DNA from: Flavobacteriaceae bacterium LSUCC0859
GTDB lineage: Bacteria > Bacteroidota > Bacteroidia > Flavobacteriales > Flavobacteriaceae
Length of the DNA stretch: 64,000 bases
Assembly (NCBI GenBank): GCA_022239325.1
Contig: JAKOGP010000002.1
Coordinates: 156,852-220,851, forward strand
Direction: 5' to 3'
The position numbers were made by a program, and so were the translations under genes. Numbering within the stretch: position 1 is the first letter of the stretch; the number at the start of each line of letters is the position of its first letter. The notes below the pieces were generated by a model, which saw only the letters and a list, made by a program, of their open reading frames with translations, did not search any database and was not told the origin of the DNA. This document shows positions 53,527 to 61,624 of the stretch, one piece after another.

Positions 53527-54849
53527 ATGAAAAGACATCTTTTTTTAGGCCTGTGCATGACGCTTCTGGCCTTTACGACAAAGGCCCAAGAAGTAGCATA
53601 CCAAGAGTATGACTTAGATAATGGCCTACACGTTATTTTACACCAGGACAATGGGGCACCGGTTGTTACCACCTCTGTTATGTACCACGTAGGTGGTAAA
53701 GACAGATCAGATGGGCGCACTGGTTTTGCGCACTTCTTTGAGCATCTTTTGTTTGAAGGAACTGAAAATATAGATAGAGGCCAATGGTTTGACATTGTCT
53801 CTTCTAAAGGAGGTAAAAACAATGCCAATACCTCTCAAGACAGAACCTATTACTATGAGGTTTTCCCCTCCAATAATCTTGAACTCGGTCTTTGGCTAGA
53901 ATCTGAGCGTATGCTTCACCCCGTTATTGATCAGGTGGGCGTAGACACCCAAAATGAAGTTGTCAAAGAAGAAAAAAGACTGAGGGTAGACAATGCACCT
54001 TACGGAAACCTGCTCAATGTAGTAGGAGAAAATCTATTTAAAGTTCATCCTTACAAAGATCCCAACATTGGGTATATGGAAGATTTAGACGCCGCTACCT
54101 TAGAGGAGTTTATTGAATACAAAAACACCTACTACGGGCCCAATAACGCTGTTTTAGTAGTGGCTGGAGATATTGATATAGACAAAACAAAAAAAATGAT
54201 CCAAGACTATTTTGGACCCATACCTAGAGGGAATGAAGTAGTTAGAAATTATCCTAAAGAGACCCCAATTACAGAGGAAATTAAAACCCAAACTTTTGAT
54301 AATAACATTCAGATTCCAGCAGCTGTAGTGGCTTACAGAACTCCTGGTTTTGCCAGCAGAGAAGCCTATGTGTTAGACATGATTTCTTCTTATTTAAGTG
54401 ATGGTAAGAGCTCTAAGCTATACAAGAAAATGGTAGACGACCAAAAGCAAGCCCTACAAGTGGGTGCCTTTAATGTGGGCCAAGAAGACTACGGCATGTA
54501 TTTGGTATTTGGACTGCCCTTAGGAGAGGTTAGTTTAGAAACTTTGGTATCTGAAATGGAAGAAGAAGTGGCCGCCGTAAGAAATGGTCTCATTTCAGAA
54601 AATGACTATCAAAAATTACAAAACAAATTTGAAAATCAATTTGTAAACTCTAATTCTAGTGTAGAAGGCATCGCCAATTCTTTAGCTAGAAACTATATGT
54701 TATACGGAGACACCTCCTTAATTAACAAGGAAATTGATATTTACAGGTCTATTACTAGAGCAGAAATTCAGAAAGTAGCTCAAGAATATCTAAAGCCCAA
54801 CCAGCGCGTTGTGATTGATTATTTACCTACCCCTAAAGAATCTAAATAG
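53527..54849 (+). CDS. M16-family zinc peptidase, catalytic subunit
   Basis: 440 residues with signal peptide (FLGLCMTLLAFTTKAQ). Inverted zinc motif HFFEHLLFEG (HxxEH) with a downstream Glu in NEVVKEEKRLRVDN. Cleaves peptides in the periplasm in a clam-shell made with a partner lacking the motif, which is the next gene, 2 nt downstream. Confidence 0.93.
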   Translation: MKRHLFLGLCMTLLAFTTKAQEVAYQEYDLDNGLHVILHQDNGAPVVTTSVMYHVGGKDRSDGRTGFAHFFEHLLFEGTENIDRGQWFDIVSSKGGKNNANTSQDRTYYYEVFPSNNLELGLWLESERMLHPVIDQVGVDTQNEVVKEEKRLRVDNAPYGNLLNVVGENLFKVHPYKDPNIGYMEDLDAATLEEFIEYKNTYYGPNNAVLVVAGDIDIDKTKKMIQDYFGPIPRGNEVVRNYPKETPITEEIKTQTFDNNIQIPAAVVAYRTPGFASREAYVLDMISSYLSDGKSSKLYKKMVDDQKQALQVGAFNVGQEDYGMYLVFGLPLGEVSLETLVSEMEEEVAAVRNGLISENDYQKLQNKFENQFVNSNSSVEGIANSLARNYMLYGDTSLINKEIDIYRSITRAEIQKVAQEYLKPNQRVVIDYLPTPKESK

Positions 54850-54851
54850 TT

Positions 54852-56921
54852 ATGAAAAAAATAGTACTTAGTTTAGTGATGGCACTTACCGCTGTAAGTC
54901 TTCACGCACAGATAGATAGGACAAGCATGCCAGCTGCAGGGCCGGCACCGAGTATTAACTTGGAAGAGCCTACGCGATTTGAATTAAAGAATGGCCTTAC
55001 CGTTATGGTAGTTGAAAACCACAAACTTCCTAGGGTATCCATTCAATTGAGCATAGATAACCCACCAGCTTTGGAGGGAGATAAAGCAGGTGTTTCTAGC
55101 CTAGCAGCTGGACTCATGGGTAATGGGTCTACCTCTATTTCTAAAGATGACTTTAATGAAGAGGTAGATTTTTTAGGAGCCAACATTAGTTTTGGATCTT
55201 CTTCTGCCTTTGCGAGTTCCTTGTCTAAATACTTCCCAAGAGTATTGGAACTCATGGCAGACGCTGCCATACACCCAAACTTCACGGAAGAGGAGTTTCA
55301 AAAAGAGAAAGAAAGAACTTTAGCCGGTCTTAAGTCTCAAGAAAAAGATGTGGCTGCTATGGCCAGCAGGGTACAGGCTGCCATTGCGTATGGTACAGAA
55401 CACCCCTATGGAGAATTTGCTACTGAAGAAACGGTAAACAACGTTACCCTAGCAGACGCCAAAGCTTATTACGACACCTACTTTAATCCAAACAGTGCCT
55501 ACTTGGTAATCATTGGAGATGTAAACACCAAAGAAGTAAAGAAATTAGTAAAGAAACATTTCTCTTCTTGGGAAAAGGGCGCGCCAATAGTAGCCAATTG
55601 GGAAAATCCAAGTCCGGCTAAAGGAGCTAGCGTTAACTTTATAGACATGCCCAACGCTGTACAGTCTGAGGTAAGTGTTCAAAATATAGTAAACCTCCAA
55701 ATGAAAGATCCTGACTATCTATCTACGCTTATGGCCAATAGAATTTTAGGTGGTGGTGGTTCTGCCAGACTCTTCCAAAATTTAAGAGAAGACAAGGCCT
55801 ACACTTATGGCTCCTATTCTAGTATTGGGAACAGCAAATATTCTCCAAGCCGCTTTAGAGCATATGCCAGTGTAAGAAATGCAGTTACAGACTCTGCTGC
55901 AGTTCAAATTTTAGAAGAAGTTCAAAAAATTATTTCTGAACCGGTAACTCAAAAAGAATTAGACGCAGCTAAAGCTACTTATGTTGGTAGCTTTGTGATG
56001 GCCTTGGAACAGCCTAGCACCATTGCTAGATATGCCCTTAATATAGAAACAGAAGGCCTGCCTAAAGATTTTTACAAAACATATTTAGAGCGTGTAAACG
56101 CCATTACGGTAGCAGACGTTCAGGCTGCTGCTGGCAAGTATTTTACCACAGACAACACCCAAGTGGTTGTTACTGGAAAAGGACAAGACGTATTAGAAAA
56201 TCTTGAAAAAATGACCTTCCAAGGCAAAAGCCTTCCGGTAAAATATTACAACACCAATGCAGAGCAAACAGATAAACCTGAATACAAAATGCCTATTCCA
56301 GAGGGTGTTACTGCAGCAACTGTTATTGAAAGCTATCTAGACGCTCTAGGCGGTAGAGAGGCCCTAGAAAAAGTAGAGAGTGTAGCCATTTATGCAGCAG
56401 GAGAGGTGCAAGGCATGACACTGAACTTTAAAATCATTAGAACTACCAAAGATCAGTTCATGCAAGATGTTTCCATGATGGGGAATTCTATGAGCAAACA
56501 GGTCTTTAACGGTGAAAGCGGTTATATGGCCATGCAAGGACAAAAAATTGACTTTGATGAAAAGCAAACAGCTATGATTAAAGATGAAGCCCAGCCTTTT
56601 TATGAGCTGGGGCTCTCCAAGGATGCTATTTCTTTAGAGGGCATTGAAAAAGTAGATGGCGAAAGTGCTTATAAGGTAAAAGTATCTCCTAGCAGAACTG
56701 CTTTTTACTCTGTGACTACTGGTCAAAAAATTAGAGAAGTAACCGTTGTAGAGATGATGGGACAATCTATTGAAAGCACTATGAATTTTGGAGATTATAA
56801 AGAAGCCTCTGGTATCTTATTCCCATTTACTATTGGACAAATGATGGGCCCTCAACTCATAGAGTTTAAGGTAGAAAAAGTAGAAGTTAACAGCGGTGTG
56901 TCTGACGCAGACTTTAATTAA
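54852..56921 (+). CDS. M16-family non-catalytic partner fused to a LolA-like C-terminal domain
   Basis: 689 residues with signal peptide (LSLVMALTAVSLHAQ). Residues about 40-470 follow the M16 fold (FELKNGLTVMVVENHKLPRV, MGNGSTSISKDDFNEEVDFL), but no HxxEH is present, so it is the binding, non-catalytic half. From about residue 475 on there is an added domain (ATVIESYLDALGGREALEKV to GILFPFTIGQMMGPQLIEF) resembling the LolA/outer-membrane lipoprotein-sorting fold. The pair may degrade peptides and bind a lipidic ligand; the added domain's role is unknown. Confidence 0.9.
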   Translation: MKKIVLSLVMALTAVSLHAQIDRTSMPAAGPAPSINLEEPTRFELKNGLTVMVVENHKLPRVSIQLSIDNPPALEGDKAGVSSLAAGLMGNGSTSISKDDFNEEVDFLGANISFGSSSAFASSLSKYFPRVLELMADAAIHPNFTEEEFQKEKERTLAGLKSQEKDVAAMASRVQAAIAYGTEHPYGEFATEETVNNVTLADAKAYYDTYFNPNSAYLVIIGDVNTKEVKKLVKKHFSSWEKGAPIVANWENPSPAKGASVNFIDMPNAVQSEVSVQNIVNLQMKDPDYLSTLMANRILGGGGSARLFQNLREDKAYTYGSYSSIGNSKYSPSRFRAYASVRNAVTDSAAVQILEEVQKIISEPVTQKELDAAKATYVGSFVMALEQPSTIARYALNIETEGLPKDFYKTYLERVNAITVADVQAAAGKYFTTDNTQVVVTGKGQDVLENLEKMTFQGKSLPVKYYNTNAEQTDKPEYKMPIPEGVTAATVIESYLDALGGREALEKVESVAIYAAGEVQGMTLNFKIIRTTKDQFMQDVSMMGNSMSKQVFNGESGYMAMQGQKIDFDEKQTAMIKDEAQPFYELGLSKDAISLEGIEKVDGESAYKVKVSPSRTAFYSVTTGQKIREVTVVEMMGQSIESTMNFGDYKEASGILFPFTIGQMMGPQLIEFKVEKVEVNSGVSDADFN

Positions 56922-56940
56922 GAAATAATTTTTAGCTTTA

Positions 56941-56972
56941 AAAACAGCAGCTAAAAGCTGCTGTTTTTTTTT
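56941..56972 (+). terminator. Intrinsic terminator of the M16 pair
   Basis: 12-bp perfect stem AAAACAGCAGCT/AGCTGCTGTTTT (56941-56952, 56956-56967) with a T-run. Confidence 0.92.
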
Positions 56973-56979
56973 ACCTTTG
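56972..56979 (+). promoter_or_regulatory. -7 promoter element of the small lipoprotein
   Basis: TACCTTTG, exact TAnnTTTG, immediately after the terminator and 19 nt before the ATG at 56998. Confidence 0.5.
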
Positions 56980-56997
56980 TACTTCAAATTACACCCC

Positions 56998-57462
56998 ATG
57001 AATAAAAGCATACGCCCCTCTTTTCTCAAAGCATTTCCTATTTTTGCCCTGATAATATTTGGGCTTGTAAGTTGTAAATCTGAGCCTAAAGCTCCAGAAA
57101 AAACCCAAATGCAAGCTGTGATGGAAGTTCATGACGCTGTAATGCCAAAAATGGGTACTATAGGTAAATTGGTCAAAGAACTAGGGCTAAAAAAAGACAG
57201 TTTAAACGGTCTTGAAGCGCCAGACCAAGAAGCTATTGAAAATATTGAAAAAGCGCTAGACAGTCTAAAAGCAGGCCATAAATTTATGATGGACTGGATG
57301 AAAGATTTTGGCAGCCAATTTACTGCAGAAGAAATTCTCAAGGGAAAAGAATTAAGCCCAGAAAAAAAGATAGCTCTTAGTAAAGAAGCTATAAAGGTAG
57401 CTCAAATGGAAGCTGCAATAAATGGAAGCATTTCATTTGCAGAAATAGTATTAGAACGATAA
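56998..57462 (+). CDS. Small helical lipoprotein of unknown function
   Basis: 154 residues from ATG 56998 (an upstream TTG would overlap the promoter). SPII signal (FALIIFGLVSC, Cys27), then mostly helical, Lys/Glu-rich and Met-rich sequence (VMEVHDAVMPKMGTIGKLVK, LKAGHKFMMDWMKDFG). The His/Met pairs could bind copper, but this is only a guess. No family recognised. Convergent with gldD. Confidence 0.75.
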   Translation: MNKSIRPSFLKAFPIFALIIFGLVSCKSEPKAPEKTQMQAVMEVHDAVMPKMGTIGKLVKELGLKKDSLNGLEAPDQEAIENIEKALDSLKAGHKFMMDWMKDFGSQFTAEEILKGKELSPEKKIALSKEAIKVAQMEAAINGSISFAEIVLER

Positions 57463-57479
57463 TTCTAATCCTTGGTGTT

Positions 57480-58043
57480 TTACTTGATATTTTTCCATTC
57501 TAACTGGTCCATTATTTCTCTGATGTCACGCAATATATACTGAGCAGAAGGATAAATAGAGTCGTAATTAGGTTTTACGTTAAAATAGAGAGCACCACTT
57601 AGAAAATGCCGCTGACCATCGCTCATATAGAATTGAGCTGCTGAGGCTGCGTTGCCCTTAATTTCATACAAGACTCCACTCTTTTTTTTGTCTAAATTTT
57701 CATAAGGAAAGGCAACAATAAGGCTTGCCTTTTTTTGGTGCTCACTCAGTTTTCTGTCTATCCCTAAAATCAAATCTTCTAAGGGCATTTCCAGAGGCGT
57801 ATAATTTAAAAATAAACTGGCCTTCAACTTGGGATAATATAATTCTACACTTTTTTTTGTGCTGTTTTTAATGGTAACCCTCTCGTTTAAAGGCAGTCTA
57901 ATAAAATCATTCTCATAGCTTGAAAAAGCAGCTGCCTCCAAGTTGTGGGCAAAATATGCGTAAGGCTTTGGGAAGCTCGGATGGCGCTCACAAGAGAGCA
58001 ATACAGTGGTCAGACATAAGACAAAAGGGCAAAAACCGCGCAT
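57480..58043 (-). CDS. gldD: Gliding motility lipoprotein GldD
   Basis: 187 residues, SPII signal (FVLCLTTVLLSC, Cys18) followed by FPKPYAYFAH, close to the GldD signature FPKPxAYxRL, and YYPKLKASLFLNYTPL. GldD is required for gliding and T9SS function in Flavobacterium; its exact role is not settled. Starts 2 nt after gldE, the usual order. Confidence 0.92.
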   Translation of the reverse strand: MRGFCPFVLCLTTVLLSCERHPSFPKPYAYFAHNLEAAAFSSYENDFIRLPLNERVTIKNSTKKSVELYYPKLKASLFLNYTPLEMPLEDLILGIDRKLSEHQKKASLIVAFPYENLDKKKSGVLYEIKGNAASAAQFYMSDGQRHFLSGALYFNVKPNYDSIYPSAQYILRDIREIMDQLEWKNIK

Positions 58044-58045
58044 GC

Positions 58046-59377
58046 TTATTTTTCTTTGGGTAAACTAATTTTAATCTGTCTCAATCTTTTTTTGTCCAGG
58101 CTCTCTACAGTAAAGAGATAATTATGAAACGAAATTTCAGAACCTCTCTTGGGAAAACCTTGGGCAATCTCAAGTACAAATCCAGCAATAGTCTCAGACT
58201 CTCCTTTGTGAGATTCAAAAAGATTTTCGTCCTCTATTTTAGCAACTCTGTAAAAGTCTTTTAGAGTTGTTTTACCTTCAAAAACAAAATTAAAAGCATC
58301 TAATTTAGAATACACCAAGTCTTCGTCGTCAAATTCATCTGAGATGTCCCCCACAATTTCTTCTATAATGTCTTCTAAGGTTACAATCCCAGAGGTACCA
58401 CCAAACTCGTCTACCACAATAGCCAAATGCATTTTTTTATCTTGAAACTCCAAAAGCAGGTTATCTAATTTCTTGTTTTCAGGAACAAAGTAAGGAGGCC
58501 TTATTAAACCAGTCCAATTAAATGTCTTCCTTTCTAAATATGGCAGTAAATCTTTTACATACAATACGCCAACCACCTGATCTATATGCTCTGTGTAAAC
58601 AGGTATTCTAGAATAGCCGTGCGTAGTAATCGCCTCTAAAACCTCGGTAAATTTTAAGCTATCTGAAAGCGCAAAAATATCCATTCTAGGGCGCATGACC
58701 TGCTTAGTGTCTGTATTGCCAAAAGATACAATACCCTCTAAAATTTTTTGCTCTTCCTTTGTGGTATCTCCCTCGGAGGTAAGTTCCAGTGCCTGAGACA
58801 AATGATCTACACTTAGGGTAGATTTTTGCTTTCCAAGTTGTTCGTGTAAAAACAAACTCACCCACCTCATAGGTATACTAAGTGGGCTAAATAAAATATC
58901 TAAACCTCTTATGGGAAGCGACATGAATTGAGCAAATTCCAGTCTATTCCTATTGGCATAAACCTTGGGTAAAATTTCTCCAAACATCAGTATCAGAAAG
59001 GTAACCAGCACCACTTCTACCATAAATTTTAATGAAATTACATCAAAAAAAACATAGTGAATACCTGAAAATAGCACATTCCCAAGATCACTAAACAAAA
59101 GTACTATACCAATATTAATGGCGTTATTTGCAATCAGAATGGTGGCCAATAACTTTTTAGGCTTTTCAAGAAGCCGCAGCACCATGGAGGCCTTGGGTTC
59201 TGTTCGTTTTTCTAATTCATTTATATCTGTAGGTGTTAAGCCAAAAAAGGCTACCTCCGCACCTGAAACAAGAGCAGAACAAATAATTAAAAAAACAAAA
59301 ATCCCTATTTTTAAACTTAAAAAGGAGCTGGCTAAAGCCAATAAAGGTACTACTATTTGAAGGGGGTCAGGGTCCAA
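58046..59377 (-). CDS. gldE: Gliding-associated protein GldE (CNNM/CorC-like)
   Basis: 443 residues. DUF21/CNNM membrane domain (about 1-200, SGAEVAFFGLTPTDINELEK), two CBS domains (VMRPRMDIFALSDSLKFTEV; MHLAIVVDEFGGTSGIVTLE) and a CorC_HlyC C-terminal domain. Related to TlyC/CorC proteins. In the ssb-gldE-gldD order of flavobacteria it is the gliding-associated member and can partly replace GldD when overproduced. Confidence 0.9.
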   Translation of the reverse strand: MDPDPLQIVVPLLALASSFLSLKIGIFVFLIICSALVSGAEVAFFGLTPTDINELEKRTEPKASMVLRLLEKPKKLLATILIANNAINIGIVLLFSDLGNVLFSGIHYVFFDVISLKFMVEVVLVTFLILMFGEILPKVYANRNRLEFAQFMSLPIRGLDILFSPLSIPMRWVSLFLHEQLGKQKSTLSVDHLSQALELTSEGDTTKEEQKILEGIVSFGNTDTKQVMRPRMDIFALSDSLKFTEVLEAITTHGYSRIPVYTEHIDQVVGVLYVKDLLPYLERKTFNWTGLIRPPYFVPENKKLDNLLLEFQDKKMHLAIVVDEFGGTSGIVTLEDIIEEIVGDISDEFDDEDLVYSKLDAFNFVFEGKTTLKDFYRVAKIEDENLFESHKGESETIAGFVLEIAQGFPKRGSEISFHNYLFTVESLDKKRLRQIKISLPKEK

Positions 59378-59399
59378 TATTTTCTAAATTACAATCAAC

Positions 59400-59888
59400 T
59401 TAAAAGGGAAGGTCATCAGAAGGATCTGCTTCTGGAACGTTTTGTGGGGCTTGAAATGTACTAGGCGCAGCCCCTGTATTTACTTGGGCAGTCCCTTGCA
59501 CATTTTGAGGTGCGTGTTGGTTCACAGGAGCCGATGCTGGAGTACTGTCATTTTTAGTGCTTAAAAAAGTAAACTCTTGCACATGCACCTCTGTAGTGTA
59601 TTTTGTAGTTCCGTCTTCCGCCTGCCACTGTCTGTTTTTCAAACGACCCTCTACATATACTTTATCTCCCTTACTGAGGTATTTTTCGCAAATCTCAGCG
59701 GCTTTGTTTCTCACCACTATATTGTGCCAATCTGTATTGGTCACTTTTTCACCTGTCTGCTTATTGGTGTAGGTCTCATTTGTTGCAATTGGAAACCTAC
59801 CTATGCAATTTCCACCCTCAAAATAATGGGTTTTAACGTCGTCACCTAAGTGACCAATTAACATGACTTTATTTAATGTTCCGCTCAT
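59400..59888 (-). CDS. ssb: Single-stranded DNA-binding protein
   Basis: 162 residues from ATG 59888 (MSGTLNKVMLIGHLGDDV). OB fold with DWHNIVVRNKAAEICEKYLS and GDKVYVEGRLKNRQWQAEDG, then a Gln/Pro/Ala-rich linker and acidic tip DDLPF that recruits partner proteins. Between mutY and gldE. Confidence 0.96.
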   Translation of the reverse strand: MSGTLNKVMLIGHLGDDVKTHYFEGGNCIGRFPIATNETYTNKQTGEKVTNTDWHNIVVRNKAAEICEKYLSKGDKVYVEGRLKNRQWQAEDGTTKYTTEVHVQEFTFLSTKNDSTPASAPVNQHAPQNVQGTAQVNTGAAPSTFQAPQNVPEADPSDDLPF

Positions 59889-59905
59889 AATTATTAAAGT
59901 AATCC

Positions 59906-60955
59906 TCAAAAATACGAATTTTTAAATGCACGGATAAAATCTGAGATTAAAACTGAGGTTGGATAGGTGTTAATATGTTTAAATGCTGTGGCTGGTTCAA
60001 TGGAATGAGTGGTCCTAGCCACCCAAAAATAGGCGTATATATGCCGGTGAGTCAATTTGTGTAAGACCGCTTCTGTATTGAAAAGAGAAAAAGATAAGGG
60101 TTCTGGTTTTGGCAAATCCATTGTGCTAATTGCTTCTTCTAAATCTTTTTTCTCCATGGGGTGAGAGGCCTCCAACAAAGGAAATTCATACAATCCTTCC
60201 CAGATACCTTTGCCCTCTCTTTTAGTGTAAATGGTATGGCCATTTGGATCTAGATAAACAACATAATGATGAAACACCTTTAGAGGCTTTTTCTTGGGAA
60301 CTTTTACGGGGAGTTTTTCTACCTGATTAGTCTGGTAGGCTATACAGCTTTGCTGCAAGGGGCAAGAAGAGCAGTCTGGGCTTTTGGGAACGCACTGCAA
60401 GGCGCCAAACTCCATTAGGCCCTGGTTGTAATCTGAAGGCTTGTCTAGGTCACAATGCTCTTGAGCTCGCCATTTAAAGAGTTTAAAACCTTGGGTGGTG
60501 TTTATGGGAGTATCCATACCAAAATATCGAGCGAGTACCCGATATACATTTCCATCCAAGACCGCCTCTGGCTGATGATAACAAATAGAAGCAATGGCGC
60601 TTGCTGTATAATCACCAACTCCTTTTAAGCTAAGTAAACCTTTATAATCTTTGGGGAAAATACCCTCAAAATCGTTAACAACTTGCTTGGCAGCGGAGTG
60701 CAGATTTCTAGCCCTAGAATAATATCCCAAACCCTGCCACATTTTTAAAACATCCTCCTCAGACGCATTTGCTAGATCGAAAACTGTTGGAAATTGACTA
60801 ACAAATCGCATATAATACGGAGTTCCCTGAGACACTTTAGTTTGCTGAAGAATAATCTCCGAAAGCCAAATTTTGTAGGGATCTGTAGAGGTTCTCCAAG
60901 GGAGAGGTCTTTTGTGAACCTGGTACCATCTTATTATTTCCTGAGAAAAGGACAT
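59906..60955 (-). CDS. mutY: A/G-specific adenine glycosylase
   Basis: 349 residues. HhH-GPD fold with RPLPWR, ILQQTKVSQ, helix-hairpin-helix LSLKGVGDYTASAIAS and catalytic Asp in VLDGNVYRVLARY. 4Fe-4S loop Cys pattern CVPKSPDCSSCPLQQSC (C-x6-C-x2-C-x5-C). C-terminal NUDIX-like domain recognises 8-oxoguanine. Removes A mispaired with 8-oxoG. Confidence 0.96.
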   Translation of the reverse strand: MSFSQEIIRWYQVHKRPLPWRTSTDPYKIWLSEIILQQTKVSQGTPYYMRFVSQFPTVFDLANASEEDVLKMWQGLGYYSRARNLHSAAKQVVNDFEGIFPKDYKGLLSLKGVGDYTASAIASICYHQPEAVLDGNVYRVLARYFGMDTPINTTQGFKLFKWRAQEHCDLDKPSDYNQGLMEFGALQCVPKSPDCSSCPLQQSCIAYQTNQVEKLPVKVPKKKPLKVFHHYVVYLDPNGHTIYTKREGKGIWEGLYEFPLLEASHPMEKKDLEEAISTMDLPKPEPLSFSLFNTEAVLHKLTHRHIYAYFWVARTTHSIEPATAFKHINTYPTSVLISDFIRAFKNSYF

Positions 60956-61035
60956 AAACTGAAAATAAAAATCAAAAGTAGCTCTTTATTAACTTAAAAT
61001 TAAGTCCATTAGGACAAAAGATTGAATTTAATTTA

Positions 61036-61043
61036 TATATTTG
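61036..61043 (+). promoter_or_regulatory. -7 promoter element of the HU-like gene
   Basis: TATATTTG, exact TAnnTTTG, 39 nt before the chosen ATG at 61083, which argues against any start upstream of it. Confidence 0.55.
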
Positions 61044-61082
61044 CAACCCGAAAAAAATAGTATAGAATATATATCATACAAT

Positions 61083-61373
61083 ATGACAAAAGCAGATATC
61101 GTTACAAAAATCTCAGAAAAGCTAGGAATTGAAAAGGGAGATGTTCAAGCTACAGTAGAGTCTTTCATGGAAGAAGTTAAAACTTCTCTAGAATCTGGAG
61201 ATAATGTATATCTTAGAGGCTTTGGTAGTTTTATCATCAAAACAAGAGCAGAAAAAACAGGTAGAAATATTTCAAAGAATACTACTATCAAAATACCTGC
61301 ACACAATATCCCTGCTTTTAAACCTGCAAAAGTTTTTGTTGAGGGTGTAAAAAGCAATGTAACCGTAAAATAA
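61083..61373 (+). CDS. HU/IHF-family DNA-binding protein
   Basis: 96 residues from ATG 61083 (MTKADIVTKISEKLGIEKG). Bacterial histone-like fold with VYLRGFGSFIIKTRAEKTGR and beta-arm NTTIKIPAHNIPAFKPAK. A dimer that bends DNA. Followed by the 29-residue basic protein and RNase G. Confidence 0.95.
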   Translation: MTKADIVTKISEKLGIEKGDVQATVESFMEEVKTSLESGDNVYLRGFGSFIIKTRAEKTGRNISKNTTIKIPAHNIPAFKPAKVFVEGVKSNVTVK

Positions 61374-61400
61374 AATATTAATCAATTAAAGGATCATCAT

Positions 61401-61490
61401 ATGCCTAGTGGTAAGAAAAGAAAAAGACATAAGGTAGCGACCCACAAACGTAAAAAACGTCGGAGAGCTAACAGACACAAGAAAAAGTAG
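61401..61490 (+). CDS. 29-residue very basic protein, probable small ribosomal protein
   Basis: MPSGKKRKRHKVATHKRKKR... ending RRANRHKKK: 29 residues of which about two thirds are Lys, Arg or His. Located 27 nt after the HU stop and before RNase G, with its stop codon inside a terminator hairpin. The pattern KKRKRHKxxxHKRKKRRR recalls the C-terminal motif of the mitochondrial small-subunit protein mS38 (AURKAIP1/Cox24) and other tiny rRNA-binding proteins. Length and composition suggest a ribosomal component; not proven. Confidence 0.75.
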   Translation: MPSGKKRKRHKVATHKRKKRRRANRHKKK

Positions 61491-61510
61491 TTTTTATAAC
61501 TACTTTTTCT
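61480..61510 (+). terminator. Hairpin terminator at the end of the 29-residue gene
   Basis: 13-bp perfect stem AGAAAAAGTAGTT/AACTACTTTTTCT (61480-61492, 61498-61510), overlapping the TAG stop. The 3' arm carries its own T5 run; the stem is AT-rich, so termination may be partial. Confidence 0.65.
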
Positions 61511-61532
61511 GTTTCATACGTTCATTGACATA

Positions 61533-61611
61533 AACCCCAAAACATAGGGGTTGCGGGCTTAAACCCCGTTTCATTATTATTTTTAACAAACACTTCTTTT
61601 AGGAGAAGTGT
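61533..61611 (+). promoter_or_regulatory. Hairpins in the leader of the RNase G gene
   Basis: Two perfect hairpins upstream of ATG 61625: AACCCC/GGGGTT (61533-61538, 61547-61552) and ACACTTCT/AGAAGTGT (61590-61597, 61604-61611). The second ends 13 nt before the start codon. Confidence 0.5.
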
Positions 61612-61624
61612 CAATATATAAATC

